A DNA stretch of 36,222 bases, taken from the NCBI GenBank assembly GCA_964472545.1, contig CAYYNP010000067.1:1-36222 (forward strand), written 5' to 3'. Within the stretch, counting starts at the first letter, position 1, and every line of letters starts with the position of its first letter. Below are positions 8,676 to 17,372 of this stretch, in pieces. The position numbers and the translations under genes were made by a program. The notes beneath the pieces were generated by a model. That model did not search any database, was not told the origin of the DNA, and was given only the letters and a program-made list of their open reading frames with translations. The stretch comes from CAYYNP01 sp964472545 (GTDB taxonomy: Bacteria > Planctomycetota > Planctomycetia > Pirellulales > Thermoguttaceae).

Positions 8676-8756
8676 TGCACAATTCGAGTCACAACGCCGC
8701 GACGGGGGGGCGCGCCGGCTGCCTCCCTCTGTTTTCAGCGCACCGAGGACACACAC

Positions 8757-10673
8757 ATGCCAAGCGTCATTAGGCCGCACCTCACGTTCCGTTGGCCCGC
8801 CTTGCTCCCGACGGCTTTCTGCGCACTTGGTGCCGTCGCCGGAATTGCGGCCGACGCCCCCGAACAAGCAGCGCCCTCCAACCGCCCCAACATCCTCTGG
8901 ATCACCTGTGAGGACATGAGCCCGCTGTTGGGCTGCTACGGCGACGCGTTCGCCGTCACCCCGAACCTCGACCGGCTGGCCCAAGAAGGCGTGCGATACA
9001 CCCGGGCGTTCGCCAGCGCCAGCGTCTGCACACCGGCCCGCTCGTCGCTGATCACCGGCGTGTTTGCCAGCTCCCTGGGCACGCAACACCTGCGAGGCCC
9101 CGCACCGCTGCCGAAGACGATCCGCTGCTTCACCGAGTATCTTCGCGAGGCCGGCTACTACTGCACGAACAACGTCAAAGAAGACTACAACTTCACCACT
9201 CCGAAGACTGCCTGGGACGAATCTTCGGGGAAGGCCCATTGGCGGAGCCGCAAGCCGTCGCAGCCGTTTTTCGCCGTGTTCAATCTCACCTGCACGCATC
9301 AGGGCCAGATCCGCTATTCGGCCGAGCAGTTCGCCAAGATCAACGCCCAACTGCCGGCGGCCGTGCGGCGCGATCCGGCCCGTGTGCCGCTGCCGCCGTA
9401 CTATCCCGATACGCCGATCGTCCGCCGCAACCTGGCGCAGCTCTACACGCAGGTCATGAAGATGGACGGCCAGGTGCAGGACCTGCTCGATCAACTCGAA
9501 GAAGACGGCTTGGCCGAAAACACGATCGTCTTCTTCTACTCCGACCACGGCACGGCGTTGCCGCGCGGCAAGCGGTGGCTCTACGACTCGGGCATTCAGG
9601 TACCTATGATCGTGCGATTCCCGGAGAAGTACCAACAACTCGCCCCCGGCAAGCCCGGCACGACGACCGGCCGGCTGGTGAGCTTCATCGATTTCCCGCC
9701 GACGGTGTTGAGTCTCTTGGGGCTGGAGATTCCCGAGTATATGCAAGGCAGCGCGTTCCTCGGTGTCCAAGCAGGCGAGCCGCGGCAACACGTCTTCGCC
9801 ATCCGCGACCGGGTCGACGAAGTGGGTGAGTTCAGCCGCGCGGTCCGCGACGCCCGTTACAAGTACATCCGCAACTACATGCCGCACCGGCCGGCGATGC
9901 AATCCAGCAACTACTCCGAGCAGACCCCGATCCGCCAAGAACTGCGACGGCTGGACGCGGCAGGGCAACTCGACGGGCCGCAGCGCGTGTTGCTCGCGCG
10001 CAACAAGCCGGCCGAGGAGTTGTACGACGTGCAGGCCGATCCGTACGAACTGAACAACCTGGCCGGCTCGGCGGAGCATCGCGACACGCTGGAACGCCTG
10101 CGGACCGCGCTGCGGCAATGGATGATCGACACCCGCGATACGGGCCTGCTGCCGGAAGCCGAGATGCACCGGCGTGCGGAGGGCGGTTCGCCGTATGTGA
10201 TGGCGCGGACGCCGGACGCGTTTCGCATCGAGCGGGTACTCGACGCGGCCGAATTGGTCGGCAAGGGCCCCGATCAGCGCGAGCAACTGATCGCGTTGTT
10301 GGCCGACTCCGACCCCGCGGTCCGCTATTGGGCGGCCACCGGGCTGGCGGCGCTGGGCAAGGACGCACGGCCGGCCGAAGCCGCCTTGCGTCGGGCACTG
10401 AAGGACCCGAGCTTGAACGTCCGCCTGGCTGCCGCCGAAGTCCTTTGCCGCTTGGGACAAGAGGCCGTCGCGCTGCCGGTTCTCGTTGCCGGCTTGAAGC
10501 ACGGCAACCCGGCCGTTCGGCTGCACGCGGCAATGAGCATGGTGGCGATCGGCGAAAGGACCCGAGGTGCGCTCGATGAAGTGAAGCAAGCGGCGGCCGA
10601 CAAGAGCCCGGGGAATCTGGCGCTCTACGCGCGTTGGGCATTGGGGCACGTGTTGCGGGAAGTGCGGCCGTAG
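8757..10673 (+). CDS. Secreted Cys-type sulfatase with C-terminal HEAT-like repeats
   Basis: This 638-residue arylsulfatase-family enzyme should hydrolyse sulfate esters outside the cytoplasm; planctomycetes use many such enzymes on marine sulfated polysaccharides (family knowledge). A signal-peptide-like N-terminus (LLPTAFCALGAVAGIAA) precedes PNILWITCEDM, where the acidic pair binds metal. The active-site motif CTPAR starts at Cys91, the residue to be converted to formylglycine. SDHG occurs near residue 262. Residues from about 495 to 620 are HEAT-like helical repeats (LADSDPAVRYWAATGLAALG and two more), an uncommon but known C-terminal extension. I choose ATG 8757 because GAGGA lies 7 bases upstream and a signal peptide follows; the frame is open back to 8574 only through the repeat. 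The substrate is unknown. It converges on the protease gene. Confidence 0.9.
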   Translation: MPSVIRPHLTFRWPALLPTAFCALGAVAGIAADAPEQAAPSNRPNILWITCEDMSPLLGCYGDAFAVTPNLDRLAQEGVRYTRAFASASVCTPARSSLITGVFASSLGTQHLRGPAPLPKTIRCFTEYLREAGYYCTNNVKEDYNFTTPKTAWDESSGKAHWRSRKPSQPFFAVFNLTCTHQGQIRYSAEQFAKINAQLPAAVRRDPARVPLPPYYPDTPIVRRNLAQLYTQVMKMDGQVQDLLDQLEEDGLAENTIVFFYSDHGTALPRGKRWLYDSGIQVPMIVRFPEKYQQLAPGKPGTTTGRLVSFIDFPPTVLSLLGLEIPEYMQGSAFLGVQAGEPRQHVFAIRDRVDEVGEFSRAVRDARYKYIRNYMPHRPAMQSSNYSEQTPIRQELRRLDAAGQLDGPQRVLLARNKPAEELYDVQADPYELNNLAGSAEHRDTLERLRTALRQWMIDTRDTGLLPEAEMHRRAEGGSPYVMARTPDAFRIERVLDAAELVGKGPDQREQLIALLADSDPAVRYWAATGLAALGKDARPAEAALRRALKDPSLNVRLAAAEVLCRLGQEAVALPVLVAGLKHGNPAVRLHAAMSMVAIGERTRGALDEVKQAAADKSPGNLALYARWALGHVLREVRP

Positions 10674-10724
10674 CGGCCGGCAGTCCGAGTCGGAGCTCGG
10701 AGAAGGCCTCGGGACGCAAGACCG

Positions 10725-12617
10725 CTACAACTCGATCAACTTCAACACGTCCAAGAAGTTCGTCTGGTTATTCCGCGCCAGCAGCACGTCGGTGGTGGTG
10801 ACGCGGCCGTCGCGGTTGTAGTCGTAGAGGAAGTCGACGGCGGCCGGGTCCAGAAAGTTGCGGGGGTTGTTCCGCGCCAGCAATACGTCGGTGGCCGTGA
10901 CGTGGGCGTCGGCCGCTGAATTGCCCGCTTCGCCCACCGCGTTGCCGAAGTAGAAGACGTCGGGCTCGCTCAGTCCGGTGCGGGCTCCGGGCAACACGGT
11001 CACCTCGAGCCACCGGCCGCGAACGGCCCCCTCGGGCAACGTGATCGTCACGCGATCGGAATCGCCCACGCCGGCACTGCGGCGGACGGTGATCGTCGGT
11101 TCGATCTGAAGCAGCGTCCAACTTCCCGGGGCGCTGTTGTTGCCAACGCGAAATCGGAAGTCGTTCGCATCGAGCGAAACCCCCGCGGGCAAGCCGTGTA
11201 AGTCAACCATCAGGCCGTTGATGCCGTGGCCGTAGCTGGTGTAGTTGGCCGCGGTGGCCGATCGGCCCGGCAGCAGCGCCCGTTTGTCGACGGCGATCGC
11301 CAGGTCGTCCCGGGCGTCAGGCGCCGGGTCGTTGCCGTCGAACGACGAGTTGTTGTAGAAGACGTGGCGCCCGGCCACGCCCGGAATGATCTCATCGTAC
11401 GCGGCATCGACGTCGAAGTAGATCGTGCCGGCGCCGTTGTCCATCTCGCGGAAGTCGAAGTGGATCTGCTCGAAATAGGGCGGCTTGGCCACCACGAAGT
11501 CGATCTTGTCGAAGTCGAATTCGAGCACCAGCCCGCCGGCCATCAGATCGGCACCCAGGGCACCGTCGATCCCCTCGTGGATGTCCAACACCAGCACCTG
11601 CAAGCCGGTGCCCTCGCCCGAGTTGTCGAGCCAGACGAGTTCTGCTCCTTGTTCGGTGGGCAGTCGCAGCTTGTCGATCACCATCACCGGCGCCGTGATG
11701 CCGCCGCCCACGCCGCCGATGGGCATCGACGACACGGCTTCGTCGTCGAGCGAGCCGTTGCCGTTTTCGTCCAGCCCGATGGCAAACGCCAGCCACGGCG
11801 AGATCATCGTCATCTGGGCCCCGGTGTCCACGACGAAGTTGCCCGTGGCGTCTTGCCCGTCGAATTCGACCGCCATGCTCACAAACGGCAGCGGCCCCCA
11901 CGCCGGCAACGGGGCGTCCGGCGGGCTGTCCGGCGGGAGGCCCTCGACGGCGTGAAACTGCACCGGCGTGCCCACGGCCACGCTGTAGCGGTGGCCGTTG
12001 GTTGCCGGCAGTGCATCGGACCCCGCTGCAAACCGCACCTCCGGCGACTCGACGTTCAGCAGATCGGACGACGTGGCCCAGGGTGTTTGGTCGAGCGTGG
12101 TCACCCGGCCGACCATCGCCGGCATCCCCGCCACGCCGGCCACGCCGCCGACACTCACCTGGGCGCCGAGATATTCGTGTTCGCTGGAGAGGATCCGCGT
12201 GGTGGTCTCGGATTGTGGCAGCGAATGGGAGACGCCGTCGGAACCGCGAAACTCGAAGCGATACGGCGCCGAGACGTCGTAGACGGTCTCCCCGCCGACA
12301 CCCTTTTCGTGAAACGTGCCCTCGGTTTCGTAGCCGCCGCGGGCGAGGTCGGCCGTGGCCTCGGCCGCCGAGAGGATGCTGTTGGCCCCGGTGTCCAACA
12401 GGAAGCGATTCAGCGGCACGACACCCAGCACGCCACCCACAACATCGTAAGGCCCCATGTCCGTGAAGCCATCGTGCAGTTCCACTTCGACGTACGGCTG
12501 CTCCGGCAACAGCGCCGCCGGCCCAAGCTCGATCGCGGCGGCCGCCAACAGGTTGCGCGGCTGCAAGCGCTCGAAGCGGCCGAGGGGACTTCGCTGCGTG
12601 GTTTGGCGATTGGACAT
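10725..12617 (-). CDS. Secreted two-lobed aspartyl protease with dockerin-like C-terminus
   Basis: The 630-residue product starts with a LEPR-XLL-like motif (FERLQPRNLLAA, residues 15-26) typical of exported planctomycete proteins. Two retropepsin-like aspartyl protease signatures follow: LLDTGANS with Asp75 and VVDTGAQM with Asp264, suggesting a pepsin-like bilobal enzyme in a single chain. Residues 415-630 are a module beginning GRHVFYNNS that recurs at the ends of two other proteins in this window; it finishes in a dockerin-like pair with the calcium loop DYNRDGRV. The gene is convergent with the sulfatase. No Shine-Dalgarno is visible, and an inverted-repeat element begins 8 bases upstream of the start. 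The substrate is unknown, and activity is inferred from the two DTG motifs. Confidence 0.85.
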   Translation of the reverse strand: MSNRQTTQRSPLGRFERLQPRNLLAAAAIELGPAALLPEQPYVEVELHDGFTDMGPYDVVGGVLGVVPLNRFLLDTGANSILSAAEATADLARGGYETEGTFHEKGVGGETVYDVSAPYRFEFRGSDGVSHSLPQSETTTRILSSEHEYLGAQVSVGGVAGVAGMPAMVGRVTTLDQTPWATSSDLLNVESPEVRFAAGSDALPATNGHRYSVAVGTPVQFHAVEGLPPDSPPDAPLPAWGPLPFVSMAVEFDGQDATGNFVVDTGAQMTMISPWLAFAIGLDENGNGSLDDEAVSSMPIGGVGGGITAPVMVIDKLRLPTEQGAELVWLDNSGEGTGLQVLVLDIHEGIDGALGADLMAGGLVLEFDFDKIDFVVAKPPYFEQIHFDFREMDNGAGTIYFDVDAAYDEIIPGVAGRHVFYNNSSFDGNDPAPDARDDLAIAVDKRALLPGRSATAANYTSYGHGINGLMVDLHGLPAGVSLDANDFRFRVGNNSAPGSWTLLQIEPTITVRRSAGVGDSDRVTITLPEGAVRGRWLEVTVLPGARTGLSEPDVFYFGNAVGEAGNSAADAHVTATDVLLARNNPRNFLDPAAVDFLYDYNRDGRVTTTDVLLARNNQTNFLDVLKLIEL

Positions 12618-12624
12618 CTGTCAG

Positions 12625-12763
12625 AAAGCCGCGACCGGAGGTCGCGCCCGAAGCACAAGAATCCGTGCCCCGACGTCAACACGACACACGGTCTAACGGT
12701 GACTCACTGACCGTACGGGCACAAAGCGCCGACCGTACGGGCGCGACCACCGGTCGCGGCTTT
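12625..12763. repeat. 139-bp MITE-like element with 26-bp terminal inverted repeats
   Basis: The ends 12625-12650 and 12738-12763 are inverse copies matching at 25 of 26 positions. Each arm is itself partly palindromic (GCGAC..GTCGC). Inside are two direct copies of GACCGTACGGGC at 12715-12726 and 12731-12742. There is no coding capacity. The element lies 8 bases before the start codon of the minus-strand protease, within the 318-base divergent gap that also serves the sigma factor gene. Confidence 0.75.
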
Positions 12764-12879
12764 ATGCCGAATGGCGGCCCCTTTGTCGACCTTCATCCTA
12801 CCACGTGGGCGGCCGCCGTGCAATGTTCTTGCACGCTTTTCCGGTGCGTCGGACCGCTTCGCGCTCTGCCGATTCGCGG

Positions 12880-12885
12880 TAGAAT
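12880..12885 (+). promoter_or_regulatory. Possible -10 element of the sigma factor gene
   Basis: TAGAAT matches five of six bases of a sigma-70 -10 box and lies 50 bases before the chosen GTG start. No convincing -35 is seen, so an alternative sigma factor or chance is possible. If real, it excludes the upstream in-frame ATG at 12771 as the start. Confidence 0.3.
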
Positions 12886-12935
12886 GGACGCTCGCGCAGC
12901 GTGGCGGCCCTTTGAGCTTCAACGCGGAAATCGAC

Positions 12936-13544
12936 GTGACCGATTCGACGACCGGCAGACAATCCGACGGCTCCGATTCGAGTTCGATCTCCTCGACGCT
13001 GCTGGCACGGATCAAGGCCCGGCGGCCGGAGGCCTGGCAACGGCTGGTCGAACTCTACGGCCCGGAGGTCTACGGTTGGTGTCGTCGAGCGGGCATCCAA
13101 GCAGACGACGCGGCCGACGTGGTGCAGGAAGTGTTCGCGGCCGTGGCTGCCCGGGTGGCCGACTTCCGCCGCGAGCGGCCCGGCGACAGTTTCGCCGCCT
13201 GGCTGGGCACCATCGCACGGAACAAGATCCGCGACCACTTCCGCCGCAGCCGCCGACGCCCGGCTGCGCGCGGCGGCACCGACGCCCAGCAACAGTTCCT
13301 CCAGGTGCCCGAGCCGGCCGAACTCACCCGTCTGAGCGACGCCGGCGGGCCGCTCTCGAGGCGGGCTTTGGAACTGGTCCGCGCGGAATTCGAGAACCGC
13401 ACCTGGGAGGCCTTCTTGCGAACGGCCGTCGACGGCCAGCCCCCGGCCGGTGTGGCCGAAGACCTCGGCATGAGCGTCACGGCCGTCTACAAGGCCAAGT
13501 CCCGCGTGCTGCGTCGGCTGCGGCAGGAACTCGCGGAGTTGTAG
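12936..13544 (+). CDS. ECF-family RNA polymerase sigma factor
   Basis: The 202-residue protein has the two domains of an extracytoplasmic-function sigma factor. Region 2 contains GWCRRAG, ADVVQEVFAAVAARV and FAAWLGTIARNKIRDHFRR (about residues 27-105). Region 4 contains the helix-turn-helix GVAEDLGMSVTAVYKAKSRV near the C-terminus. I choose the GTG at 12936 (VTDSTTGRQ), with GGAA about 9 bases upstream, because planctomycete relatives start about 20-25 residues before LLARIKARRPEAWQRLVELY; an in-frame ATG at 12771 would add 55 unusual residues. The Ser/Thr kinase 268 nt downstream on the same strand is the expected partner of this planctomycete ECF type (family knowledge), so control by phosphorylation or by the kinase's zinc motif is plausible. 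Confidence 0.9.
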   Translation: MTDSTTGRQSDGSDSSSISSTLLARIKARRPEAWQRLVELYGPEVYGWCRRAGIQADDAADVVQEVFAAVAARVADFRRERPGDSFAAWLGTIARNKIRDHFRRSRRRPAARGGTDAQQQFLQVPEPAELTRLSDAGGPLSRRALELVRAEFENRTWEAFLRTAVDGQPPAGVAEDLGMSVTAVYKAKSRVLRRLRQELAEL

Positions 13545-13550
13545 GGGTAG

Positions 13551-13612
13551 CTGGGGCAAAGCGCAGCGGCGCCCCAGATGTTGGCTACTGGGGCACCGCT
13601 GCGCTTTGCCCC
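13551..13612. repeat. Hairpin repeat (REP-like) after the sigma factor gene
   Basis: Arms 13551-13577 and 13588-13612 pair over about 25 bases with one mismatch, with a 10-base loop. The arm has the form CTGGGGCAAAGCGCAGCGG, which I recall as a frequent intergenic repeat in planctomycetes. It starts 6 bases after the sigma stop codon. It could act as a transcriptional or RNA-stability element between the sigma factor and kinase genes; there is no U-tract of a classical terminator. Confidence 0.75.
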
Positions 13613-13633
13613 GGCCACCCGTCACCGTTTAGC

Positions 13634-13689
13634 CGTCGCCGGCACGGCGACGTGAGTCAGTGCCCAACGTCACACCGCCGTACCGGCGG
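13634..13689. repeat. Two small perfect GC hairpins before the kinase gene
   Basis: The first hairpin, 13634-13652, has an 8-base perfect stem (CGTCGCCG) with a 3-base loop. The second, 13675-13689, has a 6-base stem (CCGCCG) with a 3-base loop. Together with the larger hairpin just upstream they make the 267-base sigma-kinase gap highly structured. Confidence 0.5.
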
Positions 13690-13811
13690 CGGCTAGACGG
13701 GAAGTGCCTGCGGCGCAATAGCTTAACGCGGCGGCGATGAAGTCGTGTCAAACCCCCGCGTTAGTTCTTGTAGGACGTGATTTGCCCTGAGAATTCCGAA
13801 GGAACACCCCG

Positions 13812-16800
13812 ATGCCCGCCACCTGCCCCAGCCGCCCGCAACTCTTGGACTACGCCGTGGGAAAGCTCTCCGACGAGGCGTCCGACACGCTGGCCGAGCA
13901 TCTCGACGCCTGCGACGAGTGTCAGGCGGAATTGGCCACCTTCGACGACGGCGACGACACGCTGATCGCCAAGCTGCGTACGCCTGCCACGAGCGATCCG
14001 TGGTCGGACGAGGCCCAATGTCAGCAGGCCGTCGAGCGGGCCAGGGCGGCGGCCGGTCAATCGGGCCTCGGCGACCAAGGGCAACTGGGTGAGTATCGAC
14101 TGCTCGAGAAGCTCGGCCACGGCGGTATGGGCACCGTCTACAAGGCCTTGCACACGAAGCTCGACCGTGTGGTCGCGTTGAAGGTGCTGGCCGAGGGCCG
14201 CGTCGAGGACGGCCGGGCGATTGCGCGATTCGAACGCGAAATGAAGGCGATCGGCCGGCTCGAATGCCCTCAGATCGTCCACGCCCACGACGCCCGCGAG
14301 ATCGCCGGCAAGCCGGTGTTGGTGATGGAGCATATCGAGGGCTTCGATCTGGCGAAGCTGGTGCGCCACCTCGGACCACTCGCCGTGGCCGACGCCTGCG
14401 AGTTAGCCCGGCAGACGGCCCTGGCCCTGCAATACGCCCACGAAAACGGCCTGGTGCATCGCGACGTCAAGCCGTCAAACGTGATGCTCTCGTCGGCCGG
14501 CGAGGTGAAGCTATTGGATTTGGGACTGGCCCGATTCCAGCTAACGGCAGCGGCGGAGGAGATGACCGCCGCCGACTTGGCGATGGGCACCGCCGACTAC
14601 ATGGCCCCCGAACAGGCCGCCGACAGCCGCACGGTCGATATTCGGGCCGACGTCTACAGCCTCGGCTGCACGCTGTTCAAGCTGCTCACCGGCCGGGCGC
14701 CGTTTGGCGGCCCGGAGTGTCGGGGCACGTTCGAGAAGCTCACCGCCCACGCCCAAGAGCCGATGCCGCCGGTGCAGCAGTTTGCCGCGAAGGTGCCCGA
14801 CGCGTTGGCCTCGCTGCTCGAACGAATGACGTCAAAGGACCCCGAGGGGCGGCCTGCCACGCCGGCGGAAGTCGCCGAGGCGCTGAAGCCGTTCTGTGTC
14901 GATTGCGACTTGGAGGGCCTCGCCGTGCGAGCCGCCGAAGCGCCGTTGGATCGCGCGTTTGACGGGAACACACCAATGCCACAAGCGGCTCCGCTCCGCC
15001 GACGGCGAGGGCCGCTGGTGCTGGTCGCGTGTCTGATGCTGCTGACCGGTGGCTTGGGAACGGCCTTGGGAATTCTAATCACCATCAACCGCGACGGCCA
15101 GCGAACGACGATCGAAGCGGCGGACGGATCGCACGTGGAGGTCGATGAACAGGGCAACGTAGAGATCACACCGCCGGGCACGACGGGACGGCCCGAAGCC
15201 GGCCAAACGCCCGCCGGTCAAACTCAAGCCAGCGACGATCGCGAGGGGATTCTCGGAGTCTGGGAGGGAGAGTTGATTCTCGGCGGTGTCAAGTCGGCGG
15301 GGGGGAAGTACGAGAGGATTATCGTCGTGATCGGCCGGGACAAGTGGGAACTCTACGGCAGCGTGAGCCTCGCCCGACCCGGTGGCAAGCTGACCGAGAC
15401 GTTCCTCTACGGCTTGAACCCCGGCGCGGCTCCCAAGGCGATCGACTTCGACCGATCCGGCAAAGACGAGCGGGGGATCTACGAACTGGACGGCGATCGG
15501 CTCAAGGTCAGAATTCACACGTCCGGCCCGCGGCCAACGAGCTTCTCGTCGATCGCCGTTCACGACTCGACGTACCTCTACGATCTGAAGCGACTGCCAG
15601 AGCAGACGCAAGACACAAAGGCGATCCTCGGCGTTTGGGAGGGAGAACTGATTCTCGGCGACGCCAAGGCGGCGGAAGAACATCGTGACGACAGGCTCGT
15701 CGTCGTGATCGGCCCGAATGAGTGGGCGATTTACGAAAGCCTGAGCCAAGCCCGATCCGGTGGCGAGCGCCTTGAGACACTCTTCTACAGCTTGGGTCCA
15801 ACCGCGACGCCCAAGACGATCGACTTCGCCGCATTCGGCATAGACGCCCGCGAAGGCCGCCGGGGGATCTACGAACTCGAAGGCGATCGGCTAAAGGTCC
15901 TCTTCAACACGACGTCCGGCCCGCGCCCGACGAGCTTCTCGACGACGCCCGCGTCCGACTCGATGTCTCTGATGAACCTGAGTCGGCGGTTTCCGGAGCC
16001 GGTATCGTACGTGGATACCGCGGCGGCGCCGGCGCCGCCGCCGCTGCCGGAGCAGACGTTCATCGTGGAACTCGACAAAGAAGGCGCGATCCGCGTCGAC
16101 GGCGTGCGCTACGATAGCCGCGGCCTGATCGGCTTGCTGGCCAAACATGCTCCGCCGGACGCACGACTGAAAGTCGAGCTCCGGTGCTGGAGAGAACTTC
16201 CCGCCAGACACGCGATTGCCGTGATGGATTTGATTCGCAAGTCGGGCGTCGGCGATGTATCGCTCAGCGTGGCCGGCTGGGACGACGATCCGGCTCGGCT
16301 CGACTACCGCCTCGCTCCGACGAGCGACCCCGAGAGCGACGCGGCGATGGACGCTGACGTGATCCGACGCTATGTGAATCACTTGAGTGCCGTTGGGCCG
16401 GACGTCCTGCTGCCAAACAGGGAGTCGTTCGCCTGGTTCGAGGTGCGAGGGCAACTCGCCGAGCCGCTGATCACCGGCATCTGGCGGGGCAAGCAGTACG
16501 TGCTGCTGGCCACCACGCCGGACGACGTGATGCTGGCCATTGAGGACGGACGCCGCGCGTGGGGGCTCACCGGCGTATCGCTGCAGAAGCAGCCCGACGG
16601 CTCGCCGGCGGTCGGCGTGGAGTTCGACGACCGGGCCCAAGAGCGGTTCGCGAAGCTCACCGGCGAGAATCGGGGACAGCCGTTGGCCATGTTGTTGAAC
16701 GACCGGGTGATCTGCGTTCCCACGATCATGACGACCATTCGGGCTCGGGCCATTATCTCCGGCCAATTCGACGACGCCGAGATCGATCAAATGATGGGGG

Positions 16801-16946
16801 CCATTCGTGCCGGAATGGTGCTGCGATCGGAACCCGCAACGGGGCCGCCACCGCCAACACCGGCAGACGGTGACGCGAAGCCGCCCACCGGCGGGAATTC
16901 GGAGGCAGTGCCCGGCCGAGCATTGCGGACGCAGCCCATTGAGTGA
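13812..16946 (+). CDS. Transmembrane Ser/Thr kinase with ZAS-like, TIGR03067, ExbD-like and SecD-head-like domains
   Basis: The 1044-residue protein starts with a zinc anti-sigma-like motif H30-x3-C34-x2-C37 (HLDACDEC). A Hanks-type kinase domain spans 94-360, with GHGGMGTVY, Lys124, HRD at 216-218 and a DLG (236-238) in place of DFG, then MGTADYMAPEQAAD. A membrane helix lies at about 400-425. Outside the membrane come two copies of a TIGR03067-type planctomycete domain (480-596 and 604-728, each with ILGVWEGELILG and GIYEL-GDRLKV), an ExbD/TolR-like periplasmic domain (747-820) and a SecD P1-head-like domain (887-1001, AVGVEFDDRAQERFAKLTGE). The ATG follows AAGGAA. The upstream ECF sigma factor is the likely regulatory partner. 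The ligand is unknown. Kinase call is firm; the last two domains are assigned by motif likeness. Confidence 0.9.
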   Translation: MPATCPSRPQLLDYAVGKLSDEASDTLAEHLDACDECQAELATFDDGDDTLIAKLRTPATSDPWSDEAQCQQAVERARAAAGQSGLGDQGQLGEYRLLEKLGHGGMGTVYKALHTKLDRVVALKVLAEGRVEDGRAIARFEREMKAIGRLECPQIVHAHDAREIAGKPVLVMEHIEGFDLAKLVRHLGPLAVADACELARQTALALQYAHENGLVHRDVKPSNVMLSSAGEVKLLDLGLARFQLTAAAEEMTAADLAMGTADYMAPEQAADSRTVDIRADVYSLGCTLFKLLTGRAPFGGPECRGTFEKLTAHAQEPMPPVQQFAAKVPDALASLLERMTSKDPEGRPATPAEVAEALKPFCVDCDLEGLAVRAAEAPLDRAFDGNTPMPQAAPLRRRRGPLVLVACLMLLTGGLGTALGILITINRDGQRTTIEAADGSHVEVDEQGNVEITPPGTTGRPEAGQTPAGQTQASDDREGILGVWEGELILGGVKSAGGKYERIIVVIGRDKWELYGSVSLARPGGKLTETFLYGLNPGAAPKAIDFDRSGKDERGIYELDGDRLKVRIHTSGPRPTSFSSIAVHDSTYLYDLKRLPEQTQDTKAILGVWEGELILGDAKAAEEHRDDRLVVVIGPNEWAIYESLSQARSGGERLETLFYSLGPTATPKTIDFAAFGIDAREGRRGIYELEGDRLKVLFNTTSGPRPTSFSTTPASDSMSLMNLSRRFPEPVSYVDTAAAPAPPPLPEQTFIVELDKEGAIRVDGVRYDSRGLIGLLAKHAPPDARLKVELRCWRELPARHAIAVMDLIRKSGVGDVSLSVAGWDDDPARLDYRLAPTSDPESDAAMDADVIRRYVNHLSAVGPDVLLPNRESFAWFEVRGQLAEPLITGIWRGKQYVLLATTPDDVMLAIEDGRRAWGLTGVSLQKQPDGSPAVGVEFDDRAQERFAKLTGENRGQPLAMLLNDRVICVPTIMTTIRARAIISGQFDDAEIDQMMGAIRAGMVLRSEPATGPPPPTPADGDAKPPTGGNSEAVPGRALRTQPIE

Positions 16947-17372
16947 CCGGAGTTGCCGCCCCCAACGGCGGACACGCCGGACGACGGAGCTTCGACAGAA
17001 GCGACCGGCGGAGCGTCGCAACGGTCGTATGGCGGCGGATTGTCGGAGACCGTGCCCGACGATACGCCGGCTTTGCCACGACGATCCCGGTCGGCACCAG
17101 CCCAGATCCGCCCGATCGCGGCGGTCCTGCCGTGGCTTGCCGTGGGCCTGGATCTCCTTGTGCCGACGGGCGTCGTTGGTCCCGCACTGCGTCGATTCAT
17201 CGCGTCGCGACACCGCTGAATTGTAGCGAATCCAGCGACGTACTCTTTGATCGCCCGAACGTGTGGATATCGCCGAGGTGTTGCAGACCCCAGGGCATTC
17301 GGTTAGGTTGGCGGCGGCCGAGTGGTCATGTGGGTTCGTTTCCGAGCGACTCGATCGAGGAGCGGGGTCGAT
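16947..17372 (+). other. 426-base gap with a possible in-frame extension of the kinase
   Basis: Immediately after the kinase TGA, the same frame stays open for 90 codons to a TGA at 17217-17219. It reads PELPPPTADTPDDGASTEA, close in composition to the kinase tail PPPPTPADGDAKPPTGG, and ends with a hydrophobic segment PIAAVLPWLAVGLDLLV. This could be the decayed or read-through end of a longer protein, or chance in GC-rich DNA. From 17220 to 17372 I see no gene; it holds the leader of the hydrolase gene. Confidence 0.3.

Noticed and set aside
8574..8756. N-terminal extension of the sulfatase
   Set aside because: It is the translation of an intergenic inverted repeat, and the ATG at 8757 has a good ribosome site and is followed by a signal peptide.
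7485..10649. Minus-strand open frame of about 1050 codons across purQ and the sulfatase
   Set aside because: It runs antisense to two firmly identified genes and an intergenic repeat, and shows no domain.
10665..10740. Terminator between the convergent sulfatase and protease genes
   Set aside because: A 6-base stem around the sulfatase stop and a 7-base distant pair exist, but there is no U-tract and the stems are GC-rich enough to arise by chance.
12771..12935. Longer start for the sigma factor
   Set aside because: It would add 55 residues unlike the family and would lie upstream of the candidate -10 box.
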